From: WVYX01 sp039586815
Lineage (GTDB): Bacteria; Gemmatimonadota; Gemmatimonadetes; Gemmatimonadales; GWC2-71-9
Length of the DNA: 64,000 nt
Direction: 5' to 3'
Assembly: GCA_039586815.1 (NCBI GenBank)
Contig: JBDHJR010000003.1
Coordinates: 62,001-126,000 of the forward strand
Shown: positions 28,313 to 36,830 of the stretch, piece after piece
Layout: every line of letters begins with the position of its first letter
How positions within the stretch are numbered: the stretch's first letter is position 1
Notes under the pieces: generated by a model
What the model was told of the DNA's origin: nothing
The model's database searches: none
What the model saw: the letters and a program-made list of their open reading frames with translations, nothing else
Translations under genes and position numbers: made by a program

Positions 28313-29116
28313 ATGAACACCACGCGTCTCGCGGCGGTCGGCGTTGCCGTCGGCTTGGTTCTGTTGATCGTGATCGTGTCCAGCGGCCCGCTGAGACGCA
28401 TGAGCGAGGGATACGCCGAGCAGCTCGACGTCGCCCCCACGCACGGAGAATGGGTGGAGTACACGGGCGCCGGTGGGGACACAGTGACGGCGTACATCGC
28501 ATTCCCCGAGCGTCCCGACGCGGCGCCCGCCATGATCGTGATCCACGAGATCTACGGGCTCACGGATTGGGTGCGTTCGGTGGCCGACGATTTCGCCGGG
28601 CGAGGCTACGTGGCGATCACACCCGACATGCTCTCGCGCCGCGGTGGGACGCCTGAGAGCGCGGACGACGCGCGCGGCCTCATTCGGAGCCTGCCACCTG
28701 ACTCGATCACGGCCGACCTCGACGCCACGTTCGCGTACCTGCGCTCGCTGAGGTCGGTGCGCGGCGACGCGATCGGTGTTATCGGATTCTGTTGGGGCGG
28801 CAGTCAGAGCTTCCGCTACGCCACCAACAACCCCGATCTGGGGGCCGCGGTGGTGTGCTACGGCGGGTCTCCCGATCTGACTACGCTGGGCGCGATCTCA
28901 GCGCCGGTGCTGGGCGTCTACGCCGAGAACGACGCGCGCATCAACGCCAATCTGCCGGAGGTGGAGGCTGCGATGGCAGAGGCGGTCAAGAGCTACGCGT
29001 ACACGATCTATCCGGGAGCGGGGCACGCCTTTCTGCGGCGCGGTGAGCCCGCGCAGCAGATCACGCGTGCCTGGGCGGACGTGTTCCGCTTCCTGGGCGA
29101 GACGATCGGGAACTAG
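28313..29116 (+). CDS. Dienelactone hydrolase family protein, membrane-anchored or secreted
   Basis: 267-residue alpha/beta hydrolase. The triad is visible: nucleophile Cys in GVIGFCWGGSQSF, Asp in VYAENDARIN and His in YPGAGHAFLRRG; HEIYGLTDWVRSVADDFA is the oxyanion-side motif of the family. An N-terminal hydrophobic helix, VGVAVGLVLLIVIVSSG, directs it to the membrane or periplasm. AGGAG precedes the ATG. Family members open lactone rings, but many are general esterases, so the substrate is undetermined. Confidence 0.87.
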   Translation: MNTTRLAAVGVAVGLVLLIVIVSSGPLRRMSEGYAEQLDVAPTHGEWVEYTGAGGDTVTAYIAFPERPDAAPAMIVIHEIYGLTDWVRSVADDFAGRGYVAITPDMLSRRGGTPESADDARGLIRSLPPDSITADLDATFAYLRSLRSVRGDAIGVIGFCWGGSQSFRYATNNPDLGAAVVCYGGSPDLTTLGAISAPVLGVYAENDARINANLPEVEAAMAEAVKSYAYTIYPGAGHAFLRRGEPAQQITRAWADVFRFLGETIGN

Positions 29117-29125
29117 GTCTCCCGC

Positions 29126-30502
29126 CTACCCCCGCCCGAACGTGAGCAGCGTGAGGGCCGCGCGCCACGCGGCCGGCAACATGAACCAGATCACGATTAG
29201 CAGCAGCACCGGCGTCAGGTAACGCACGAAGAACGCCCATGCCCTGCGGGGGGCGGGGTTCTCCATGCCCTTGGCCAGCTCTTCGTCCGCCTTCCCGAGG
29301 ATGGTGTAGCCCACCAGGATCGCGGTGAAGAACCCGCCCACGATCAGCAGGAAGTTCCCCACGAAAGTGTCGGCGGCGCCGAGGAAGTCGATGTTGAAGG
29401 CCGACGGCAATCCAGCCAGCGCGATCATGACTCCAAACCAGAGAGCCGCCTGCTTGCGCGACCAGCCCCAGCCGTCGATCACCGCCGAGACCACTACCTC
29501 CAGCAGCGAGATCGACGAGGTGAGCGCCGCGAAGAACAGCATGATGAAGAACGCGCTGAGCACGATACCGCCGAGCGTACCCAGGCTCTGGAGCCCGGCG
29601 GGGAGCGCGATGAACAGCGTCCCGACCGTGTTGTCGGAGATGGCTTCACCCAGCCCGATGGCGCCGGAGAGACCGAAGTGGAAAATGACGGGGAAGATGA
29701 CCAGGCCCGCCACGAACGCGACCCCGAAATCGCACAGCGCGACCGTCGCCGCCTCCTTCCCCAGGTTCTCCTTGGAGGTTAGGTAGGAGGCGTACGTCAT
29801 CATCGCGCCCATGCCGAGGCTCAGGGAGAAGAACGCCTGTCCCGCGGCGAGCCGGATGACGTTGGGATCGAGCAGCTCTCCAAACTGCGGGCGCAGGTAG
29901 TAGCCGTACCCTGCACCGCTCCCGCCCAGCGTCGCGGCCCAAATAGCGAGGCCCACGAGCAGGAAGAACAGGAGCGGCATGAGGATCAGCGCCGCCCGTT
30001 CGAGGCCGCGCTTCACGCCCGCGACCACGATGAGGATGGTGAGGGCCATGAATACGACGTGAGATACGACCGCCGGCAGGCCGGTGGAGACGGACCCGAA
30101 GTACGCGCCGGTATCGGTGCCGATGGCGCCTCGTACCGCGTCGAGCGCGTAGCGCATGGTCCAACCGGCGATCACCGAGTAGTACGACAGGATCCCGAAG
30201 CCGCAGAACACGAACATCCAGCCCAATGGCGCCCACTTGGGTCCGCCGAGGCGCTGCACCGCCACCACCGGCGACTCCTGCGACATGCGGCCCACGATGA
30301 ACTCCGACGTCATGATGGGCACGCCGATCAACGCGATGAACACGATGTAGAGGAGCACGAACGCCGCGCCACCGCCTTCGGCGGCTACATACGAGAAGCG
30401 CCACATGTTGCCCAGGCCCACCGCTGAGCCGACGGCTGCCAGAATGAACCCGGCTCTGGTGGCCCACGAGTCCCGGCTGCGGGTCGCCGCGGGATCCGTC
30501 AT
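29126..30502 (-). CDS. Sodium-dependent transporter, NSS/SNF family
   Basis: 458 residues with about 11-12 transmembrane helices, the LeuT fold. The N-terminal signature WATRAGFILAAVGSAVGLGN, then MWRFSYVAAEGGGAAFVLLY, holds the unwound TM1 sodium and substrate site; VPIMTSEFIVGRMSQ follows. It is predicted to be a Na+ symporter for amino acids or related compounds. The gene lies 18 bases after a TetR-family gene, which may control it. Confidence 0.93.
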   Translation of the reverse strand: MTDPAATRSRDSWATRAGFILAAVGSAVGLGNMWRFSYVAAEGGGAAFVLLYIVFIALIGVPIMTSEFIVGRMSQESPVVAVQRLGGPKWAPLGWMFVFCGFGILSYYSVIAGWTMRYALDAVRGAIGTDTGAYFGSVSTGLPAVVSHVVFMALTILIVVAGVKRGLERAALILMPLLFFLLVGLAIWAATLGGSGAGYGYYLRPQFGELLDPNVIRLAAGQAFFSLSLGMGAMMTYASYLTSKENLGKEAATVALCDFGVAFVAGLVIFPVIFHFGLSGAIGLGEAISDNTVGTLFIALPAGLQSLGTLGGIVLSAFFIMLFFAALTSSISLLEVVVSAVIDGWGWSRKQAALWFGVMIALAGLPSAFNIDFLGAADTFVGNFLLIVGGFFTAILVGYTILGKADEELAKGMENPAPRRAWAFFVRYLTPVLLLIVIWFMLPAAWRAALTLLTFGRG

Positions 30503-30520
30503 GGAGTGATCTCCTGGTTG

Positions 30521-31144
30521 CTAGAGGTTACCCTGCTGAGCCTTAATCGCATCCCACGCGGCGTCGAATACCTGCTGCGGTCCGATGTGCTGCGCGGTCC
30601 AGTCCTGACTCGAGATCCGCTCCAGCGCCAGCTTGACCAGCGCCAGCCATACGTCGGTCCAGACCTCCGCCGATCCGGAGCGGACTTCGCCCGCCGACTT
30701 CCCCGTGGCGATCACCTTGCTGATCTCTTCCCGTAGCTCGGCGAATCCGTCGCGGCTCTTGGTGTCCAGCAAGTCACCCAGCCGGGTGAGAAAGACCAAC
30801 TTGATGAGCGCCGGGTCACTGCCCGCCAGATCCCGCCATGTGGCCGCGATGTGCCCCAGGCGCTCGCGGCAGCCGAGGGAGGCAGGAGCATCCTTCACTG
30901 CCGACAATAGCAGTCGGACAGCTGCGCGGTGGATTTCGTTGAGTAGGTGTTCCTTGCCGTCGAAGTGGCGGTAGATGGTCCCTTCCGCGACGCCCGCTCG
31001 CCTGGCGATCTGCGGCGTGGTGCTGGTGTGGTAACCCTGCGTGGTGAACAGGTCGAGCGCGGCCCGCACGAGTCGCTCTCGCGTTCCCGCCGGGTCACGT
31101 CGACGCCGGCCGCCGGGTCTTGGGGTGTCCTGGGGGTGAGCCAT
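30521..31144 (-). CDS. TetR family transcriptional regulator
   Basis: 207 residues. The N-terminal helix-turn-helix is standard TetR: RERLVRAALDLFTTQGYHTS, then TTPQIARRAGVAEGTIYRHF and DGKEHLLNEIH. The C-terminal domain is helical and presumably binds a small ligand. A basic N-terminal arm (RPGGRRRRDP) precedes it. ATG at 31144 is preferred over a longer upstream frame. Co-directional with the NSS transporter, so it probably regulates that transporter. Confidence 0.9.
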   Translation of the reverse strand: MAHPQDTPRPGGRRRRDPAGTRERLVRAALDLFTTQGYHTSTTPQIARRAGVAEGTIYRHFDGKEHLLNEIHRAAVRLLLSAVKDAPASLGCRERLGHIAATWRDLAGSDPALIKLVFLTRLGDLLDTKSRDGFAELREEISKVIATGKSAGEVRSGSAEVWTDVWLALVKLALERISSQDWTAQHIGPQQVFDAAWDAIKAQQGNL

Positions 31145-31275
31145 CACTCGCAACTCTATCACGCTGGAGCCGCTCTGCCAAGCCGACACCTTATCTTTGA
31201 GAGAGTACCGCGTGGTGGTGGTGCGGCCTGTCGGCGACTACGACCGGCCGAAGGAAGATGAGCGAGGGAGTGATG

Positions 31276-31806
31276 ATGGCGGCGGGAGCGACCCTGGATT
31301 TTCCGCAGCTGTGGGAGGCGGCAACACCGTACGCGCGCTTTTCCGAGGAAGCGCAGGACCTCAAGGGCCTGTGGCAGGGACTGTACAAGAAGGCTCGGTC
31401 CCCCGAGTGGGCGCTAGAGGCAGCGCGCACGAAAGGCAAGGGCGCCCACCTGCTCGTCATCGCCGAAGATTGGTGTTGGGATGCAGCCAACACCGTGCCC
31501 CCGCTGGCCAGGCTCACCGACGAGGCCGGCACGCTGCGGCTCCGCATCATATCGCGTGACGAGAACCCGGCGTTGATGGATCGCTACCTCACCAATGGGA
31601 CGCGCTCCATCCCGATTGTCGTCGTACTCACCGCCGACTTCGACGAGCTGGGTCACTGGGGTCCCCGACCGAGTGAGCTGCAGGCCTGGGCTGGGGCGAA
31701 CAAGGGTGCGATGGAGAAGAAGGAGTTCTACACGGAGATGCGGCGGTGGCACGTAAAGGACGGAGGCGAGTCGACGCTCCGGGAGGTCTTAAAGATTCTC
31801 GCGTAG
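31276..31806 (+). CDS. Thioredoxin-family protein
   Basis: About 176 residues. VIAEDWCWDAANTVPPLARL is the redox-active strand and helix, with a single Cys (WCWDA) rather than CxxC, and STPI-like RSIPIVVVL contains the cis-Pro. This is typical of a thioredoxin subgroup related to BacA/YbbN-like or Tlp proteins; a one-Cys active site suggests isomerase, peroxidase or chaperone use rather than disulfide reduction. AGGGAG precedes the ATG at 31276; ATG at 31258 and 31273 are alternatives. Confidence 0.8.
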   Translation: MAAGATLDFPQLWEAATPYARFSEEAQDLKGLWQGLYKKARSPEWALEAARTKGKGAHLLVIAEDWCWDAANTVPPLARLTDEAGTLRLRIISRDENPALMDRYLTNGTRSIPIVVVLTADFDELGHWGPRPSELQAWAGANKGAMEKKEFYTEMRRWHVKDGGESTLREVLKILA

Positions 31807-32112
31807 CTCGGCGGGTTGCGGGGACGGGAAGGACCTCTCGGGCAGCACTTCCGACGCACAGGCCCACCACCCCGCGAATCCTATTCCACCCACCAGCCCA
31901 ACCCCCGGAAGCGCTGCCTTACGAGGTCCCCCCCGTCCCCTGGGCTGCCGTGCTCCGCCTGATCTCCCATGCTCCCGGGCGCCGGCGGGAGCCCCCGCTC
32001 GAATGCTCGCTCAGGTGGCACGACGGCCTCGCGTACCGACCGCTGCGAGCCGCCGCTGAATCTCCAGCCCTCCGGGGGCGACAGCAGACGCCCCCGGGCT
32101 GATTCGACCTCC
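31807..32112. other. Intergenic region between convergent genes, with hairpin
   Basis: 306 bases with no convincing gene. Near its end CCGGGGGCG (32072-32080) pairs with CGCCCCCGG (32089-32097) around an 8-base loop. With no T run it is at best a bidirectional transcription-termination hairpin between the thioredoxin-like gene and the lysine aminotransferase gene. Short open frames across it have unnatural Pro/Arg composition. Confidence 0.5.
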
Positions 32113-33420
32113 CTACTTCCCCAGCTGCGCCCGCAGGATCTTCAGCGACTTCTTCACATCGTCCTGGCTGAATACCAGGCTGGGGCGGAAGCGGACCGAG
32201 CGCGGTCCGCAGGCGAGCGTGGCGAAGCCGGCCTCCCAGCAGCGCTGACGCAGGGAGTCGCGCGCGTCACCGTCGGGCATGTCGAAGGCGAGCAGCAGCC
32301 CGCGTCCCCGCACGTTGGTTACCTGGGGGAAGTCGGCCTGCAGCTCTTCCAGACCCGCCTTGAACATCGCGCCGACGTTGGCCGCGTTCTCCACCAGGCC
32401 TTCATCCCGTATGATCTCGAGGTAGCGGGCGCACCGCACCATGTCGACGAGGTTGCCACCCCAGGTGGAGTTGATGCGTGAGGAGACGCGGAAGACGTTG
32501 GTCTCGACCTCATCGATCCGCTTGGTGCTCATGACTCCGCACACCTGGGTCTTCTTGCCGAACGACACGAGGTCGGGTGTGACGCCTAGCTGCTGGAACG
32601 CCCATGTCGTGCCGGTCACGCCCATGCCGGTCTGCACCTCATCGAAGATCAGGAGCGCCTCGTGCTGGTCGGCCAACGCGCGCAGCCGCTGCATGAACTC
32701 AGGTCGGAAGTGGCTGTCACCGCCCTCGCACTGGATCGGCTCGATGAGGATCCCGGCGATGCCATGGGGGTCCGCGGCGAACGCAGCCTCGATCTCCTGC
32801 ACCGACTGCTCCTCTGCCCGCGCGACCGCTCCCTCGTCAGTAGGGAAGGTGATCTTCGGGTTGGACACCCGGGGCCAGTCGAACTTGGGGAAGTCCCGGA
32901 TCTTGAGGGGCTCGGTGTTGGTGACCGAGAGCGTATATCCGCTGCGGCCGTGGAACGCCTCGCGGAAGTGCAGGATCTTGTCGCCACCTCCTTCGATGCC
33001 CTTGGCCCTGTTCTTCTGCGCCTTCCAATCGAAGGCCGCCTTCATGGCGTTCTCGACCGCAAGCGCGCCGCCGGCAATGAAGAAGAGGTAGCGGAACTCT
33101 TCGGGCACGGCGAGCTCGCGAAAGGTGCGCACGAAGCCCGCGAACTCCGCGGAGTAGATGTCGCTGTTCGCCGGGTTCGCCAGGGCCGCCTGCATGAGTG
33201 ACTCGCGAAAGCCCTCGTCGGCCATCTTGGGGTGGTTGTGACCGATCGGCAGAGTGGCGAAGTAGGTGTAGCAGTCGATGTATTCCTTGCCCTCCAGCGC
33301 GTCGACGATGACCGAGCCGTGGGACTTCTTCAGGTCGATGACGATGTGAAAGCCGTCGACCAGGATATTGCTCTCCAGAATCGGGAAGACCTGATCGGCG
33401 GGAACTGTGACTTCCGCCAT
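32113..33420 (-). CDS. lat: L-lysine 6-transaminase (lysine epsilon-aminotransferase)
   Basis: 435-residue class III aminotransferase. It carries features of the lysine epsilon-aminotransferase group: GKEYIDCYTYFATLPIGHNH, then ANSDIYSAEFAGFVRTF. REAFHGRSGYTLSVTNTEP and IQCEGGDSHFRPEF are further lat-type blocks; FDEVQTGMGVTGT carries the PLP-ring Asp and VSFGKKTQVCGV the Schiff-base Lys. It converts lysine and 2-oxoglutarate to aminoadipate semialdehyde (cyclising to piperideine carboxylate) and glutamate. ATG at 33420 follows AAAGGAG. No aminoadipate semialdehyde dehydrogenase gene lies nearby. Confidence 0.9.
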   Translation of the reverse strand: MAEVTVPADQVFPILESNILVDGFHIVIDLKKSHGSVIVDALEGKEYIDCYTYFATLPIGHNHPKMADEGFRESLMQAALANPANSDIYSAEFAGFVRTFRELAVPEEFRYLFFIAGGALAVENAMKAAFDWKAQKNRAKGIEGGGDKILHFREAFHGRSGYTLSVTNTEPLKIRDFPKFDWPRVSNPKITFPTDEGAVARAEEQSVQEIEAAFAADPHGIAGILIEPIQCEGGDSHFRPEFMQRLRALADQHEALLIFDEVQTGMGVTGTTWAFQQLGVTPDLVSFGKKTQVCGVMSTKRIDEVETNVFRVSSRINSTWGGNLVDMVRCARYLEIIRDEGLVENAANVGAMFKAGLEELQADFPQVTNVRGRGLLLAFDMPDGDARDSLRQRCWEAGFATLACGPRSVRFRPSLVFSQDDVKKSLKILRAQLGK

Positions 33421-33712
33421 GGTGCGCTCCTTTCGCGTTGTGCGGCTCAACTACACGACTGGATTGGGGAGCGACCGGCACGCCCTCGGGCGGCGTCGAG
33501 AACTGCGGCTCGGGGACGGGTCCGGTGCTAGCGCACCGCCCCGTTGGGTGGGGCGAAGATCCCTGGACGGGCCTGCCGGGGCAGGAGTCTGCTCGGAGAG
33601 TGGGCAGTGCTACGCAACTCGATACACCTCGACCTTTACGGGTGCTGCATCTCTGTGGAAATCTAACCGACGGTGCGAGCCAGGCCAGGCGGAGGCTCGC
33701 GGTACAGTGCCG
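33421..33712. other. Intergenic region upstream of lat
   Basis: 292 bases between the beta-barrel gene and lat, both on the minus strand. I see no open frame with sensible composition, no tRNA and no known riboswitch. A possible hairpin lies at GGTGC-TA-GCACC (33524-33536), and GC-rich arms occur around 33540-33590. It may carry the lat promoter, but no clear -35/-10 pair is visible. Confidence 0.4.
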
Positions 33713-34900
33713 TCAGTAGGTCCAGGAGGTGTAGAACAGCGCGAGCAGGCGGTTCTCGGGGCCGATCCCCACGGTCCCGCCGATGATCGCGGCCCGGAAG
33801 AGCTGCACCATCAGGCCGCCGCCCCCGCCCCACTTGAGGTCCTCGCTGGTGAGCCTGAACTCGCTGGTGGGAAATACTCGGCCTACGTCGACGAAGCCGA
33901 GCAGCGTCACGCGGAACAGCGTGGGCTCCGCCAGCAGATCGTAATGCACGTCGAAGTTGCCCAGGAGCTTGTCGGAGTCGAGGTGCCGCATGCGCCACAG
34001 ACCGCGATGAGAGCGCGAGCCGCCCAACACCGAGAAGGGGCGCTCCATGTGTTCGATGCGGTAGTACGTCCCTAGTCGCGGTGCCTTGTTCATCGTCTGC
34101 CCCAGCACCCGGGCCGAGACGACCGCCCTGTCGCCAATGCCGAGGTATCCCTGCGCCGAGAGCAGGAAGCGGGTGTAGGTCAGGTCCCCCAGGACCGAAG
34201 AGTCCGCGGCGGCCGCCACAGCTTGCAGCAACATCCCGCTCCGCGGGGCCACCTCGTCGTTGCGGGTGTCGAGGATCAGCCCGATGCGGGCTGACACGTC
34301 CCCGGTGGGAACTCCGATGGTGGGGTCCAGCCCTGCCTGCCGGTCGAGCGCCAGCTGGCTCTCGCCCGGCAGGGTATCGATGTGCCACTCCTCGACGTTG
34401 AAGCCCACCATGATGCGCAGTGGACCCACGATGCGGCGTTGCACCTCACCGTACGCGAACGCCCGCCGATTGTTGGAGCGATAGAAGAACTCGTTCTCGT
34501 CGGTGACGTTTGCCTCGTCCCACACCGACGCGTTGCCGATCCCGAAGTAGTTCTCTCTCGCGCGTCGCACCCACTGGCCCTGCAGTACGAAACGCCAGCC
34601 GTCGATCAGCTTGGGGGCGCGCCACTCGACGTTGAACTGCTTGCTGCCGTGCGTCCCGAAGAAGAAATCGAGCGAGAGCTTGGCGCGGTACGGCGGTGGC
34701 GCTTCCCAGTCGTCGTAGCCCAGCTGGTTGATCTGCGCGTAGTACAGACCCAGCGCGAAGCCGTCGCGGTTGGAGTAGTAGATCTTCGGGTACGAAACGT
34801 CGGTCCAGTCGTGGCCGAACGTGGGCAGGTTGGGCAACTGCGCCCGGGCTGCGCCCACCGAAACCGCGAGCAGGACTAGAACAGCCGCTAAGTATTTCAC
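33713..34900 (-). CDS. Outer-membrane beta-barrel protein (BamA/Omp85 surface-antigen type)
   Basis: 395 residues with a Sec signal (LAAVLVLLAVSVGAARAQ). The mature chain alternates hydrophobic and polar residues with many aromatics: RAKLSLDFFFGTHGSKQFNV, GLILDTRNDEVAPRSGMLLQ (an Omp85-like D-x-R-N-D motif), RPFSVLGGSRSHRGL and FVDVGRVFPTSEFRL. It ends LALFYTSWTY, a C-terminal aromatic strand used for barrel insertion. No POTRA domain fits in this length, so it is a short Omp85-like barrel. It implies a double-membrane cell. It follows the asparaginase-like gene by eight bases. Confidence 0.82.
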   Translation of the reverse strand: MKYLAAVLVLLAVSVGAARAQLPNLPTFGHDWTDVSYPKIYYSNRDGFALGLYYAQINQLGYDDWEAPPPYRAKLSLDFFFGTHGSKQFNVEWRAPKLIDGWRFVLQGQWVRRARENYFGIGNASVWDEANVTDENEFFYRSNNRRAFAYGEVQRRIVGPLRIMVGFNVEEWHIDTLPGESQLALDRQAGLDPTIGVPTGDVSARIGLILDTRNDEVAPRSGMLLQAVAAAADSSVLGDLTYTRFLLSAQGYLGIGDRAVVSARVLGQTMNKAPRLGTYYRIEHMERPFSVLGGSRSHRGLWRMRHLDSDKLLGNFDVHYDLLAEPTLFRVTLLGFVDVGRVFPTSEFRLTSEDLKWGGGGGLMVQLFRAAIIGGTVGIGPENRLLALFYTSWTY

Positions 34901-34908
34901 GCGCCGCC

Positions 34909-35991
34909 TTAGGGATACCGCTCGTACAGGTAGGCGGAGTCGTACAGCCGGGCGGTCTCGCCGTCGAAGGCTGCGTACTGCCGGGGCGTCCGGCGTGCGG
35001 GGTCGTCAGACGCGCGGTGCGACCAGATGGTCGCGCCGCCGAACTCGCCCCGTTTGTTCACTGCGTAGAAGTTGAGGCCGAAACGCGGGCGGCCTTGCTC
35101 GTCGAGCAGCCGCGGCTCCGTGGTGGCCACGACCCGCCGCAGCGTCTCCAGCGCCGCGTCGGTGGGCGACATGCCCCGCCGCATGAATTCGACCGTCAGG
35201 AACGCTCCGCACACCTTGATGTTGGCCTCGCCGCGGCCCGTAGAGCCGGCTGCACCCACGTCGTTGTCGGTGTACTGGCCGGCGCCAATCAGCGGTGAAT
35301 CTCCCACGCGGCCCGGGATCTTCCAGGCCAGCCCGCTCGTGGTGGTGATTGAGGAGACGTCGCCGTTCGTGTTCACGGTGTTGCAGTTGATCGTGCCGTG
35401 CCGTTCGGGCACCGTCATGCGCTCCTCCCGCGGCACGTTGATCCAGTCGTCGTCGGGGCCGCGATTCGCCCGCCAATGGAGCCAGATCTCGCGCGCTCTC
35501 GCGGTGAGTAGGTTCTCCTCCTTGAAGCCGTAGGAGAGCGCGAACTGCTTGGCGCCCTCGCCCACCAGCATGATGTGGTCCGTGTACAGCAGCACGTACT
35601 TGGCCACGACGCTCGGGGTCTTGATTCCCTCCAGTGCGCCGACGGCTCCGGCACGGCGGGTCGGACCGTGCATGCAGGACGCGTCGAGCTGGACGACGCC
35701 ATGCTCGTTGGGGAGGCCGCCATAGCCCACGGACGTATCCTCCGGGTCCAGCTCCTGGATCTTCACACCCTCGACCGCGGCGTCGAGCGTATCGACCCCC
35801 TGCTGCATCAACTCTCCGGCCTTTTGCACGGCAAGGAGCCCGTTGGCGGACGCGACGGCCACGTTACCGGCGGCCGGCCGCACGTGCACTGCGGGCGCGC
35901 CCTTCGCGGCGATCGTTGGCCCGAGAGCGACGCCGGCAGCGAGACCGGAGGCTGCGCCCAGGAAGTCTCGGCGAGTCAGTGAATCGGACAC
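34909..35991 (-). CDS. Tat-exported N-terminal nucleophile hydrolase (glycosylasparaginase/isoaspartyl peptidase family)
   Basis: 360 residues. LTRRDFLGAASGLAAGVALG is a twin-arginine signal. The body is an asparaginase-2 fold: VGYGGLPNEHGVVQLDASCM and RRAGAVGALEGIKTPSVVA are typical of glycosylasparaginases. The self-cleavage/catalytic Thr is expected in NCNTVNTNGDVSSITTTSG (NTNGD), then GDSPLIGAGQYTDNDVGA completes the substrate site. Export to the periplasm of a protein that must cleave itself is notable. GTG start at 35991 puts the Tat signal at the N-terminus. Same strand as the barrel gene. Confidence 0.86.
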   Translation of the reverse strand: MSDSLTRRDFLGAASGLAAGVALGPTIAAKGAPAVHVRPAAGNVAVASANGLLAVQKAGELMQQGVDTLDAAVEGVKIQELDPEDTSVGYGGLPNEHGVVQLDASCMHGPTRRAGAVGALEGIKTPSVVAKYVLLYTDHIMLVGEGAKQFALSYGFKEENLLTARAREIWLHWRANRGPDDDWINVPREERMTVPERHGTINCNTVNTNGDVSSITTTSGLAWKIPGRVGDSPLIGAGQYTDNDVGAAGSTGRGEANIKVCGAFLTVEFMRRGMSPTDAALETLRRVVATTEPRLLDEQGRPRFGLNFYAVNKRGEFGGATIWSHRASDDPARRTPRQYAAFDGETARLYDSAYLYERYP

Positions 35992-36105
35992 GGTGGACCC
36001 CTCCTCACGAGGTGAAACCGGTTCTGGCAAGCACCGCGAAATAAGGTAGGCGGGAGGACCCTCGTCAACTTGATTCCGGCTCTGAGGCGCCGTACGTTGA
36101 CCCGC

Positions 36106-36828
36106 GTGAGGGACCCGCACGTATCCGTGGTGCTGCCGGTCTATAACGAGCGGGAGAACCTGGCGCCGCTGCTTGAGGAGATCGCCGTAACCCTGCGAGA
36201 TATTGCGCATGAAGTGGTTGCGGTAGATGACGGCTCCGGCGACGGATCGCTCGACGAGCTGAGACGGCTCGAGGCACGGTACCCCGGGCTGCGAATCGTG
36301 GCATTGGAGCGCAACGTCGGGCAGAGCGCGGCCTTCGTGGCGGGAGGTGACGCGGCGCTCGGCGAGGTCGTAGTGCTCATGGATGCCGACGGCCAGAACG
36401 ACCCGGCCGACATTCCCGGATTACTCCAGCGGCTCGCGGCTGACGCGGCACTCAGTGCGGTGGTCGGTTACCGGGTGCGGCGGGCCGATTCCCGCTGGAA
36501 GGTGCTTCAGGGCCGGATCGCCAACCGGGTGCGCAACAGGATCACCGGCGATGCCGTGCGGGACACGGGCTGCTCGCTGAAGGCCATCCGCAGGGGCGTG
36601 ATGGGGACGCTGCCGCGGTTCGACGGGATGCACCGCTTTCTCCCTACGCTGATTCGGATGCAGGGAGGCACGGTGGCGGAGGTACCCGTTTCGCATCGCC
36701 CTCGGCGCCATGGGCGAAGCAGTTACGGGATGTGGAACCGGGCAGCCCGCGGGCTGCGGGATGCTCTGGGCGTGCGCTGGCTCCGTCGGCGCTCGCTGCG
36801 CTTCGCGATCAGAGAGGACGGCACCTGA
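36106..36828 (+). CDS. Glycosyltransferase family 2 (DPM1-like)
   Basis: About 240 residues, GT-A fold. HVSVVLPVYNERENLAPLLE opens the domain; AVDDGSGDGSLDEL and the metal-binding VLMDADGQNDPADIP (DxD) follow, then DTGCSLKAIRRGV. It is similar to polyprenol-phosphate mannosyl/glucosyltransferases but has no C-terminal membrane helices, ending in a basic stretch (RWLRRRSLRF). GTG at 36106 is chosen; TTG at 36070 or 36097 is possible. The stop is two bases before the phosphoribosyltransferase start. Confidence 0.86.
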   Translation: MRDPHVSVVLPVYNERENLAPLLEEIAVTLRDIAHEVVAVDDGSGDGSLDELRRLEARYPGLRIVALERNVGQSAAFVAGGDAALGEVVVLMDADGQNDPADIPGLLQRLAADAALSAVVGYRVRRADSRWKVLQGRIANRVRNRITGDAVRDTGCSLKAIRRGVMGTLPRFDGMHRFLPTLIRMQGGTVAEVPVSHRPRRHGRSSYGMWNRAARGLRDALGVRWLRRRSLRFAIREDGT

Positions 36829-36830
36829 CC

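Noticed and set aside
33421..33712. Riboswitch (lysine or glycine) before the lysine aminotransferase
   Set aside because: I looked for the conserved motifs and found none; only generic GC hairpins are visible.
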